A stretch of 64,000 nucleotides of DNA, taken from assembly GCA_964384375.1 (NCBI GenBank), contig CAYLLN010000014.1:1-64000 (forward strand). The letters are read 5' to 3'. Origin of the DNA: CAYLLN01 sp964384375 (lineage in GTDB: Bacteria; Planctomycetota; Planctomycetia; Pirellulales; Pirellulaceae). Made by a program: the position numbers and the translations under genes. The notes beneath the pieces were generated by a model, which was not told the origin of the DNA, ran no database searches, and was given only the letters and a program-made list of their open reading frames with translations. Below are positions 26,461 to 33,417 of the stretch, one piece after another (position 1 is the first letter of the stretch; every line of letters begins with the position of its first letter).

Positions 26461-26481
26461 GTCCCGCCGGGCTGGCGGGAC
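26461..26481. repeat. GC-rich hairpin GTCCCGCC/GGCGGGAC
   Basis: The perfect 8-bp arms are at 26461-26468 and 26474-26481. A very similar hairpin lies at 33254-33274. A CGACCAYYGGTCGCGG motif follows at 26496-26511 and recurs at 38502-38517. It sits between convergent genes and could serve as a bidirectional terminator or REP. Confidence 0.6.
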
Positions 26482-26516
26482 GTACTGGGGAAGCACGACC
26501 ACCGGTCGCGGCTTTG

Positions 26517-27062
26517 TTACGACGTGGCCACGAACGCCATCCAGTAAAAGATCCAGCCGGTGAAGGCGGTCATGAACATGCCGATCGCCGCCAGCCAGCC
26601 GTAGCGGGCGTGCCAGGCGCTGTGCGGGCCGGGAGTCGGTGGGTCGGCGAACTTCCGCAAGGCGGCAGCAACGACGACCACCCACAGCACGAGCGTCGGC
26701 ACGGCAAACGAAAGGTGAATGATGAGGGCGATGCCAGCGGGGCAGGTCCATTCGTGTGCCGGATCGAAGTACGGCGACGGCTCGGCCCGCATCTCCCAAC
26801 CGTTGACGCGGATGTCGATCTCGAAGAGGAGCACCGCCGCGAGCAGCACTGCGGCCATCGTCACTTGCAGCGTCTTGTGCCAGGCATACTTTCGCCGCTT
26901 TTTGACGAGCCACAAACTGATGGCCAGCACTGGCACCACGACGAACATGGCCAGAAAGACCACGTCGAGCATGAGCGAGCCGCGCCCAAACGGCAGAAAG
27001 CCCCCAATGCCGGGATACGAGCCGGGAGGGACGGGGGTGGCGAGTTGTGCAACGACGAGCAT
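26517..27062 (-). CDS. DUF420 (YozB-like) membrane protein
   Basis: The product is 181 residues with four or five hydrophobic helices: 'LMLDVVFLAMFVVVPVLAISLWLV', 'VTMAAVLLAAVLLFEIDI', 'GIALIIHLSFAVPTLVLWVVVVAAAL' and 'YGWLAAIGMFMTAFTGWIFYWMAF'. The order of helices and the conserved His residues ('AWHKTLQ', 'IIHLSFA', 'AWHARYGW') match DUF420/YozB proteins, which are often linked to heme-copper oxidase gene sets. No oxidase gene is present here. The His residues could bind heme. The function is not established. Confidence 0.8.
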   Translation of the reverse strand: MLVVAQLATPVPPGSYPGIGGFLPFGRGSLMLDVVFLAMFVVVPVLAISLWLVKKRRKYAWHKTLQVTMAAVLLAAVLLFEIDIRVNGWEMRAEPSPYFDPAHEWTCPAGIALIIHLSFAVPTLVLWVVVVAAALRKFADPPTPGPHSAWHARYGWLAAIGMFMTAFTGWIFYWMAFVATS

Positions 27063-27192
27063 GCTGCGACATTCTACCGGGGATGGCGAGTGCCGGGAGG
27101 GTGCAGGCGATTCGCGACCGCCGGCCCCCCGTGTCCGTCACAGTGCGTTGGTTCTAGTGTTTTGAACTTTCGACTTAGCCAGGAGCTTCACC

Positions 27193-28173
27193 ATGCGTCT
27201 CTGCCGATACTTGGCCGACAAGCAAGTCCGCGTGGGCCTGTTTGACGACGATACGATCCTTCCGCTGGCCGCCGCGGCCAAGGCGTACACCGACGCGACG
27301 CACGACGCCGTGAAGCTGCCGCCGGGGGACAACCTGCTCGACTACTTGCCGCCTGACGGGCAGGCCTTTGCCGCGGTGAAGAAAGTCGCCGAGTTCGCCG
27401 AGCGAAACGCCGGGGCGCTGGCTGCCGCACACGTGAAAGCCGCCGATGTCGATCTGCTGGTGCCGATTCCGTGGCCGAGCAAGCTCTTGCTCCTGGCCGG
27501 CAACTACAACGAGCACATCACCGAAGGGGGTGGCAAGGCGACCGAGCGGGCCGAGACGTTCCCCTATGTTTTTATGAAGCCGCCAGCAACGACGCTGACC
27601 GATCCGCACAAGCCGGTGATCATTCCGAAGGTCTCGCCCGATGCCATCGACTGGGAACTGGAACTGTGCATCGTGATCGGCCGCCGCGCGCGGCACGTCG
27701 CCGAAGCCGATGCACTGCAATATGTCGCTGGCTACACGGTCGTGAACGACATTTCGGACCGGAAATTCCGCCCCAATCCGGGCCGGAAGGAGCGGACCAA
27801 CGATAAGTGGTTCGACTGGGAACACGGCAAATGGCACGATACGTTCTGCCCCTGCGGTCCGTGCATCGCTTCCGCCGATGCGATTCCCGATCCGCAGAAG
27901 CTGGCGATGAAGCTCTCTGTGAACGGTGCGTTGAAGCAAAACGCCACGACGGCCCAGCAGATTTTTCCCGTCGCGGCGGTGGTCGCCTTCATCAGTGACA
28001 TCGTCACGCTCGAACCGGGCGACTTGATCGCCACCGGCACTCCCGCCGGCGTTGGCAACGCGACGGGGACGTATCTGAAATCGGGCGACAAGATGGAAGC
28101 GTGGATCGAAGGGATCGGCACGCTCGTCTCGCCAGTAGTGGCGGAGGGGGAAGTCCGCGCTACTCGACCTTGA
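27193..28173 (+). CDS. Fumarylacetoacetate hydrolase-family protein
   Basis: The product is 326 residues with AGGAG twelve bases before the ATG. An N-terminal domain of about 90 residues ('MRLCRYLADKQVRVGLFDDDT') precedes the FAH catalytic domain. Metal ligands E-x-E lie in 'IDWELELCIVIG', and the distal Asp is in 'VVNDISDRKF'. The substrate-side 'GTPAGVG' loop is intact. Relatives act as acylpyruvases, oxaloacetate decarboxylases or 2-hydroxyhepta-2,4-diene-dioate isomerases, and a choice cannot be made from sequence. Its 3' end overlaps the convergent heme-protein gene by 14 bases. Confidence 0.88.
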   Translation: MRLCRYLADKQVRVGLFDDDTILPLAAAAKAYTDATHDAVKLPPGDNLLDYLPPDGQAFAAVKKVAEFAERNAGALAAAHVKAADVDLLVPIPWPSKLLLLAGNYNEHITEGGGKATERAETFPYVFMKPPATTLTDPHKPVIIPKVSPDAIDWELELCIVIGRRARHVAEADALQYVAGYTVVNDISDRKFRPNPGRKERTNDKWFDWEHGKWHDTFCPCGPCIASADAIPDPQKLAMKLSVNGALKQNATTAQQIFPVAAVVAFISDIVTLEPGDLIATGTPAGVGNATGTYLKSGDKMEAWIEGIGTLVSPVVAEGEVRATRP

Positions 28174-28699
28174 TGGTGTATCCGAGCGCCCCGATCGCTT
28201 CGCCGGGCTTGGCCTTGGCGTATTGCTCGTGGCACATGACGCACTTCTTCATCACGACGGGAATCGGCGTAGCGACCCGCAGGAAGCGCTGGCCATCCTT
28301 CTCGACGATTTGCTCATGCGTCGCGGCCCCCTTCTTGAGAGCCGCGATGGCCGCCTTCTCGAAGTCGTCGCTGGGAGCGTTCTTCGCTTCGTAGGGCTCG
28401 CCGGTCGCGTCGAGCAGCCGGACCTCGTGGTATCCCTTGTCCTTCATCGCTTTGAAGAGTTTCTGGAACGCTGCTCCCGCCGCAAGATCGGAGTCTTCCT
28501 GGACGTAGTTCTCGGTGATCAGGACGATCGCAGTCTTGTAAAGATCGTCGAGCATTTGCACTTGCTTGCGGGCGCGGGCGACGGCCGGATCGTCGGCCTT
28601 CTTGTCGTCGGCCGTCGTGCTGGAGGCAATCCAGGCCACGGCGAGCATTGCCGCAATCGCTATCGAACCGTAAAGAACACGAGTCATTCCGCCTGACAT
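28160..28699 (-). CDS. DUF3365/Tll0287-like heme protein
   Basis: The product is 179 residues from the ATG at 28699, which has GGGGAG upstream. The N-terminal helix ('VLYGSIAIAAMLAVAWIASS') is a signal or anchor. The mature domain has the DUF3365 pattern ending in heme motif C-V-M-C-H ('MKKCVMCHEQYAKAKPGEAIGALGY'), which in this family binds heme c in a PAS-like fold. The gene starts 18 bases after the NsrR-like regulator, so both belong to one transcript. It may be a redox or nitric-oxide sensor or scavenger in the periplasm; this is inference from the neighbour. Confidence 0.85.
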   Translation of the reverse strand: MSGGMTRVLYGSIAIAAMLAVAWIASSTTADDKKADDPAVARARKQVQMLDDLYKTAIVLITENYVQEDSDLAAGAAFQKLFKAMKDKGYHEVRLLDATGEPYEAKNAPSDDFEKAAIAALKKGAATHEQIVEKDGQRFLRVATPIPVVMKKCVMCHEQYAKAKPGEAIGALGYTIKVE

Positions 28700-28717
28700 G
28701 ACGCTTCTCCCCATTGG

Positions 28718-29176
28718 TTAAACCTCAATCACACCGATCAAACCGTCTTTCGACGCTCCGGTAATTTCCAAAAGCTGCCCGCCCGGCTGCACGATGTCGG
28801 CCAGGCAGACGCTGTCGAGATAGTCCATTTGCAGCTGCTCGGCCCGGGCCAGTACGCCGCGAAGGCGACAGCCGGGCTGAATCACGCAGACGCTCTGAAC
28901 GCCGACGCATTCGAGCAGGTGCATCGAGCCTTCAAAGTCGCGAATGACGCGGCCAACGCGGATGTCGTCGGGCTTCTTCAAGAGTTCGATCCCGCCGCCG
29001 ATACCGCGAATGCTCCGAACGTATTCAAGTCGGGCGAGGGACTGCACGACCTTGGCAACGTGGTCCTTGGAGATGCGAAAGAAATCCGCGACTTGGCCAA
29101 TGCTCGCCCGACCAGTTTTGCCAGCCAGGAAGATGAGCGTCCGCAGGGCGTAGTCGGTGTGGAGGGCGAGTCGCAT
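28718..29176 (-). CDS. Rrf2-family Fe-S regulator, NsrR-like
   Basis: The product is 152 residues. The winged HTH covers about 1-65 ('MRLALHTDYALRTLIFLA', 'GQVADFFRISKDHVAKVVQSL', 'RSIRGIGGGIELLK'). Three cysteines C90, C97 and C103 have the spacing C-x6-C-x5-C of Fe-S binding Rrf2 proteins, close to NsrR and RsrR. It probably senses nitric oxide or redox state through a cluster. A palindromic operator lies 8-34 bases before its ATG (29184-29210), so it probably represses itself and the downstream heme-protein gene. IscR is less likely because no isc gene is near. Confidence 0.88.
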   Translation of the reverse strand: MRLALHTDYALRTLIFLAGKTGRASIGQVADFFRISKDHVAKVVQSLARLEYVRSIRGIGGGIELLKKPDDIRVGRVIRDFEGSMHLLECVGVQSVCVIQPGCRLRGVLARAEQLQMDYLDSVCLADIVQPGGQLLEITGASKDGLIGVIEV

Positions 29177-29183
29177 AACAAGT

Positions 29184-29210
29184 AAAACAGGTACTGTAAA
29201 TACATGTTTT
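29184..29210. promoter_or_regulatory. Probable NsrR-type operator
   Basis: The arms AAAACAGGTA (29184-29193) and TACATGTTTT (29201-29210) are inverted repeats with one mismatch and a 7-base spacer. The AT-rich site resembles known NsrR half-sites with ATGTATTT cores. It sits directly upstream of the Rrf2-family gene, consistent with autoregulation. Confidence 0.6.
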
Positions 29211-29264
29211 GAGTAGGTTACCTGCATGCCGGCTTTGAAGTCAAGTGGCCTGTTGAAATCTGTT

Positions 29265-30302
29265 CTAGGGAGACGGGGGCGGCGCAAGCTCGACAACGAC
29301 CGGATCGAAGTCGTCCCGCGCCGTATTGAGCTCGGGCGTGTCGATCAACCGACCGAGCGTGCGGTCGTAGAGATAAACGTCTTGCTCGCCGGCCGAGTGC
29401 AGCCGTTCGGAAACGAATGCCAGATACCGACCGCTGGCCGAGAGCGACGGGCTTTGCTCCTGACCCGGCGCATTGAAGCCGGGCAGCTCGACAAGTTTGC
29501 GCGACTGGCAATCGAACAAATAGACATCGGTTCCGCCCGCGCCGCCGTCGCGATCGGACGTGAAGGCGATGAATTGACCATCGCCGCTCTGCGAAGGATA
29601 GTTTTCGCTGGCGGGGGAATTCAGTTCTGCGAGAACATCGACCTTGCCGCTCGTTCGATCGTAAAGGCGGATGTCCGACAGACCCTGACCGTCGCTCGCA
29701 TTGGTCGTGTACGCGAGCCACCGCCCATCGCCGCTGATCGCCACGCGCCGTTCATCGAATTGCTGGCTGTTGAGGTTCGGAAGTTCGAGCGGCTTCTTCG
29801 CACCCAAGTCCCACAGATGCACATCCCAGCGGCTGCTTGCGCCGGGACGCGACCAGGCCGTAAAGGCAAGCAGCTTTCCATCGGCCGAAAGCGACGGCGA
29901 GAATAGGGTCGTCGCCGCTTGATCGAGTTCGCCCAGTTCCTCGCCCGCGCCCGCCTTCAGATCCCAAAGCTGCATTCGCCCGACGCCCCCCTCTGCTTCC
30001 CAGCCATAGACGAGTCGCTGTCCATCGCCCGCCAGGGCCGGATGGTGATCGAGCCGTTTGTCGGGCGATGTGAGTACTTTGGCAACCTTGCCCTGTCCGA
30101 CGCCATCATGGTCGTAAATCACGATGCGCGGATACCAGTAATGCTCGCGATTGGAGGCGAGGGCGATCCGGAGCGTAGCCGTAAACGCCGGCTCGTCGGC
30201 CGGGGCGACGCTGCAGATCAGCAGAAGCAGACACACGCCTGCACAAGGAGTGAATCCGAGCCGTTTGCTTCGCTGGCGCGTCAGACTTGAATATCGCCTC
30301 AT
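29265..30302 (-). CDS. Exported TolB-like (WD40/PD40) repeat protein
   Basis: The product is 345 residues. A signal peptide covers about 1-34 ('TPCAGVCLLLLICSVAPADE'). The mature protein repeats the PD40 pattern: 'SPSLSADGKLLAFTAWSR', 'VAISGDGRWLAYTTNASD', 'YPSQSGDGQFIAFTSDRDG' and 'SPSLSASGRYLAFVSERL', giving about six blades. Such TolB-type propellers bind peptides or glycans and lack catalytic residues. It is followed on the same strand, downstream, by the NsrR gene after a gap of 88 bases holding the operator, so they are probably separately controlled. The DUF1501 gene upstream ends 11 bases before this start. Confidence 0.85.
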   Translation of the reverse strand: MRRYSSLTRQRSKRLGFTPCAGVCLLLLICSVAPADEPAFTATLRIALASNREHYWYPRIVIYDHDGVGQGKVAKVLTSPDKRLDHHPALAGDGQRLVYGWEAEGGVGRMQLWDLKAGAGEELGELDQAATTLFSPSLSADGKLLAFTAWSRPGASSRWDVHLWDLGAKKPLELPNLNSQQFDERRVAISGDGRWLAYTTNASDGQGLSDIRLYDRTSGKVDVLAELNSPASENYPSQSGDGQFIAFTSDRDGGAGGTDVYLFDCQSRKLVELPGFNAPGQEQSPSLSASGRYLAFVSERLHSAGEQDVYLYDRTLGRLIDTPELNTARDDFDPVVVELAPPPSP

Positions 30303-30313
30303 GCTCGGTTCGC

Positions 30314-31621
30314 CTAAGCAAACAGCTCGCTCACCGGAATCCCGTCCAAGATGAACGGGCGGACGCGGAGGTCGGTCGCGACGTGGATTCCTAGGATCTC
30401 GTACAGTGTCGCGGCAAAATCCGTGGGTGAGATCGGCGTGCGTTCGGGATAGGCTCCTTTGTCGTCACTTGCCCCAACGACGGCGCCACCCGGCAGACCG
30501 GCTCCGGCGAGCATTACACTAAAGCAGTGCGGCCAGTGGTCGCGATCGCCGTTCTTGTTGATTTTCGGTGTGCGGCCGAATTCGCCGGCGACCACAACGA
30601 GCGTCGATTCGAGCAGGCCCCGTTCGTGTAAGTCGTCAATCAGCGTCGCCAGCCCCTGATCCAGGCGGGGACAAAGCTGCTGCTCCATCCGCCTCATGCC
30701 GGGCAAATCGGCGCCGTGAGTGTCCCACGCGTCGAAAGCAACCACATCGTACCACTTGATCTGCACGAATCGCGTTCCTGCTTCGACAAGGCGGCGGGCA
30801 AGCAGGCACGATTGGCCGAAGAAATTCGCGCCGTACTTCGTGCGCAGCTCATCCGACTCACGGGCCAGGTCAAACGTTTCTCGCACGCGCGTCGAGCTCA
30901 AGAGTTCCGCCGCGCGTCGCTGCTGGTCGAGCATCCGCTCGAACGCGGCTGGATTGGTCGAGCCTTCATCGCGTAAGCGCGCGAGCAAGGCCACCCGTGC
31001 GGCAAGCTGCTCGCGCGTCAGCCCGTCTTGCAAAGTAAAGCTGCCCAAACGGACTGCGTCGCCGCCCCCGGGCGCTCGCACCCGCAGCGGCGCATAGGCC
31101 GCGCCGAGTTCCGCCGCGCCGACCTGGTCGATGTTCGACGGGAACTGCGAACCGTCCCCCGTGCTCGAACCGATATGTACGTAGGGCGGCATCAAGCCGC
31201 TCGCCCCCAGCAGCTTCGTGACGACCGCACCGAACGCCACGCGGCTCATATCCGTGCCCGTAAGCATCGCCGTCGAGCCGTGATCGGCATTGCCGTGCGA
31301 GAGGGAACGGAGCAGCGTGAGTTTGTCGATGCGGCGAGCCAATTGCGGCACTAGCTCGCTCATCAAGATGCCGGGAATCTTCGTGCGAATCGCGCCGAAG
31401 GGACCGCGAACGTCTGCCTTAGCCAGCGGCTTGGGATCGAAGGTCTCGAACTGACTCGGTCCGCCATTAAGCCAAATGAAGATGCACGACCGCTGGCCAG
31501 CCGCCGCGTTTTCGTTCGCCCGCGTCGCTCCAGCCAAGCCCGCCAATGCCCCGGCACCGGCGACCTTGATCGCCGTCCGTCGGTCAATGGCCGTTGTGCT
31601 GCTTGGGGGGAAGGTATTCAC
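30314..31621 (-). CDS. DUF1501 protein with Tat-like signal
   Basis: The product is about 435 residues from a GTG at 31621 with GGAG eleven bases upstream; a longer TTG-initiated frame to 31681 is possible. A twin-arginine leader lies at the N-terminus ('DRRTAIKVAGAGALAGLAG'). DUF1501 landmarks are present: 'CIFIWLNGGPSQFETFDPKP', 'LTLLRSLSHGNADHG', 'QSCLLARRLVEAGTRFVQIKW', 'WDTHG', 'VVVAGEFGRTPKIN..DRDHW'. It is paired with the TolB-like gene 11 bases downstream. It is diverged from the DUF1501 protein at 21103 and is not a recent duplicate. The function of the family is unproven. Confidence 0.9.
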   Translation of the reverse strand: MNTFPPSSTTAIDRRTAIKVAGAGALAGLAGATRANENAAAGQRSCIFIWLNGGPSQFETFDPKPLAKADVRGPFGAIRTKIPGILMSELVPQLARRIDKLTLLRSLSHGNADHGSTAMLTGTDMSRVAFGAVVTKLLGASGLMPPYVHIGSSTGDGSQFPSNIDQVGAAELGAAYAPLRVRAPGGGDAVRLGSFTLQDGLTREQLAARVALLARLRDEGSTNPAAFERMLDQQRRAAELLSSTRVRETFDLARESDELRTKYGANFFGQSCLLARRLVEAGTRFVQIKWYDVVAFDAWDTHGADLPGMRRMEQQLCPRLDQGLATLIDDLHERGLLESTLVVVAGEFGRTPKINKNGDRDHWPHCFSVMLAGAGLPGGAVVGASDDKGAYPERTPISPTDFAATLYEILGIHVATDLRVRPFILDGIPVSELFA

Positions 31622-31728
31622 GGGGCAGAGTTCTCCGCAATCCGTAGCCCGCCCAGAAAGCCATCCTGACGGACGGGGCAAGGTGGCTCCATTGTAGCCC
31701 GGGCACTCATCACGGCTACAATCATCGC

Positions 31729-31944
31729 ATGCAACTCCGCCTGCGTACGCTGCTCATTCTGCTCGCCGTGCTGCCGCCGCTCTTGGCCGGCGGTTGGTGG
31801 GGCTGGCAACGGTACGAGGAGTATCGCCGTCAGCGCGAATTCGACGAACTGATCGAGCTGATCCAGACGACGATCATGCCGGAATCGGGGATGCTGGTAG
31901 ATCGACGTCCCGGGGCAGTCGAACCGTTAATTAGTGAACAATAG
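31729..31944 (+). CDS. Short membrane peptide of the planctomycete 'LRTLL' type
   Basis: The product is 71 residues. The N-terminus 'LRLRTLLILLAVLPPLLAG' is a strongly conserved planctomycete leader, followed by 'WWGWQRYEEYRRQREFDEL'. The end 'LIELIQTTIMPES...GAVEPL' resembles the short secretin-like motif (LIxxIxxTIxPxSW...GxIxP) found in many proteins of the phylum. It is divergent from the DUF1501 gene by about 107 bases. The family has no established role; an assembly or sorting task at the membrane is speculative. Confidence 0.7.
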   Translation: MQLRLRTLLILLAVLPPLLAGGWWGWQRYEEYRRQREFDELIELIQTTIMPESGMLVDRRPGAVEPLISEQ

Positions 31945-32253
31945 GTACGTTATTTGCACATGACTTCTTGGTGAGCCAGGAGACTGCCAGTTTGGCCACG
32001 GCGGAGTGGCTGTTGCATCATCGCGGAGGATGGGTCGAGCGGGGAGGCGATTCATGAAATTCATACTCGCCCGCCCAGGCATGAATCCGCAATGACTGAA
32101 CTGGCAACGATTTACGACGATTCATGTTTCGCGAATGGGATGAAATCGTGCGAAAAGTATGAATTGTCCAATCATCTACTTTGCAAGTGGTAATTCCGGC
32201 AACCCGTTTTAACTTCTCTCCCACCGACACCTGCCAATCGACCAAGGACTGCT
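31945..32253. other. Structured intergenic region
   Basis: This 309-base region before the quinone oxidoreductase gene holds a perfect 10-bp inverted repeat, AATTCATACT (32058-32067) and AGTATGAATT (32156-32165), and a direct repeat CGATTCATG at 32048-32056 and 32118-32126. No ORF is supported. It may be a decayed small element or a regulatory region. Confidence 0.5.
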
Positions 32254-33249
32254 ATGAAAGCTGCCTACATTGAAACGACCGGTGCTGCCGAGGCCTGCAT
32301 CAAGTTTGGCGACCTGCCGAAGCCAACCGCGACAGGTTCGCAGGTGCTGGTCAAAATCGGGGCAGTGGCGGTCAACCCGATCGACACGTATCTGCGTAAC
32401 GGGGCGAACTACTGGGAACTCCCCAAGCCGTTCATCATCGGCTGCGACCTGGCGGGCACGGTCGAGGCAGTCGGGCCGGATGCGAAGCGATTCAAGGTGG
32501 GGGATCGCGTGTGGGGATCAAATCAGGGGCTGCTCGGCCGGCAAGGAACGTTCGCCGAATACGCGGCTGCCGACGAGTCGCTCCTCTATGCCACGCCGGC
32601 CAACATCAGCGATGAAGAAGCCGCGGCGTGTGCCCTCGTCGGACTGACGGCTCATTTGGGTCTGGTGCGCGAGGCGGGGCTGACCGCTGGGCAGACGATT
32701 TTCGTCAACGGCGGCAGCGGCGGCGTGGGCTCGATGGTCGTGCAGATGGCCAAGATTCTCGGCGCACGCGTCATTGCCACGGCAGGGACACCGGAGAAGG
32801 TCGCAGCACTGAAGCAACTCGGTGCCGACGTTGCCGTCAATTACAAGACCGACGACATTGCTGCCGCGGTGAAGGCGTTCGTGCCGACCGGCGTGAACGT
32901 CTATTGGGAAACGGTTCGCGAGCCGGACTTCGACAAGATCGTCTCGTACCTCGCCGAGCGAGGGCGCGTCATCCTGATGGCCGGCCGCGATGCCCGCCCG
33001 CCGTTCCCCGTCGGCCCGTTCTATGTGAAAGGCTGCTCGCTGCATGGCTTCGTGATGTTCAAAGCGACCGCGACCGAATCGCGCGCGGCGGCTGACGACA
33101 TCAACCGCTGGCTCGCCGCCGGCAAGCTCAAGGCACACATCGGCCGCGTCCTGCCGCTTTCCCAAGCGTCCGAGGCGCACCAGTTGCAAGAGGCGAACAC
33201 GCTGCAAAAGTCGGGCACGCTGTGTGGGAAGATTGTGCTGAAGCCGTAA
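32254..33249 (+). CDS. Zinc-independent NADPH:quinone oxidoreductase (MDR family)
   Basis: The product is 331 residues with AGGA before the ATG. The GroES-like N-terminal domain ('AVNPIDTYLRNGANYWELPKPFIIGCDLAGTVEAVG') lacks the structural and catalytic zinc ligands. The Rossmann motif is 'NGGSGGVGSMVVQMAKILGARVIATAGT' in the middle, followed by 'VNYKTDDI' and a cofactor-binding 'LAERGRVILMAGRDARPPF'. It should reduce quinones or alpha,beta-unsaturated carbonyls with NADPH. It stands alone. A GC-rich hairpin at 33254-33274 starts four bases after the stop. Confidence 0.9.
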   Translation: MKAAYIETTGAAEACIKFGDLPKPTATGSQVLVKIGAVAVNPIDTYLRNGANYWELPKPFIIGCDLAGTVEAVGPDAKRFKVGDRVWGSNQGLLGRQGTFAEYAAADESLLYATPANISDEEAAACALVGLTAHLGLVREAGLTAGQTIFVNGGSGGVGSMVVQMAKILGARVIATAGTPEKVAALKQLGADVAVNYKTDDIAAAVKAFVPTGVNVYWETVREPDFDKIVSYLAERGRVILMAGRDARPPFPVGPFYVKGCSLHGFVMFKATATESRAAADDINRWLAAGKLKAHIGRVLPLSQASEAHQLQEANTLQKSGTLCGKIVLKP

Positions 33250-33253
33250 GTAG

Positions 33254-33274
33254 GTCCCGTCGGCCCGGCGGGAC
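33254..33274. repeat. GC-rich hairpin after quinone oxidoreductase
   Basis: The arms GTCCCGTCG (33254-33262) and CGGCGGGAC (33266-33274) pair over nine positions with one G-U. It is closely related to the hairpin at 26461-26481. It may act as a terminator although no T-run follows. Confidence 0.6.
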
Positions 33275-33345
33275 TTGTACCGGCATACCAATTTGTTTGG
33301 CAGGATCCGCCATAACGCGGAATCGCCGCGTTTGAACTTCGCGGG

Positions 33346-33368
33346 CCGCCGACATACGATGTCGGCGG
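33346..33368. repeat. Perfect 10-bp hairpin CCGCCGACAT-ACG-ATGTCGGCGG
   Basis: The arms at 33346-33355 and 33359-33368 are perfectly complementary with a 3-base loop. A smaller stem AACGCGG/CCGCGTT lies just before it (about 33314-33332). The pair lies about 50 bases before the kinase gene and may be a REP element or affect its leader. Confidence 0.65.
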
Positions 33369-33417
33369 AGCACGAGAGATTGCAGCCAGACTGGCATGAA
33401 ATCCAACGACGGGCCAC

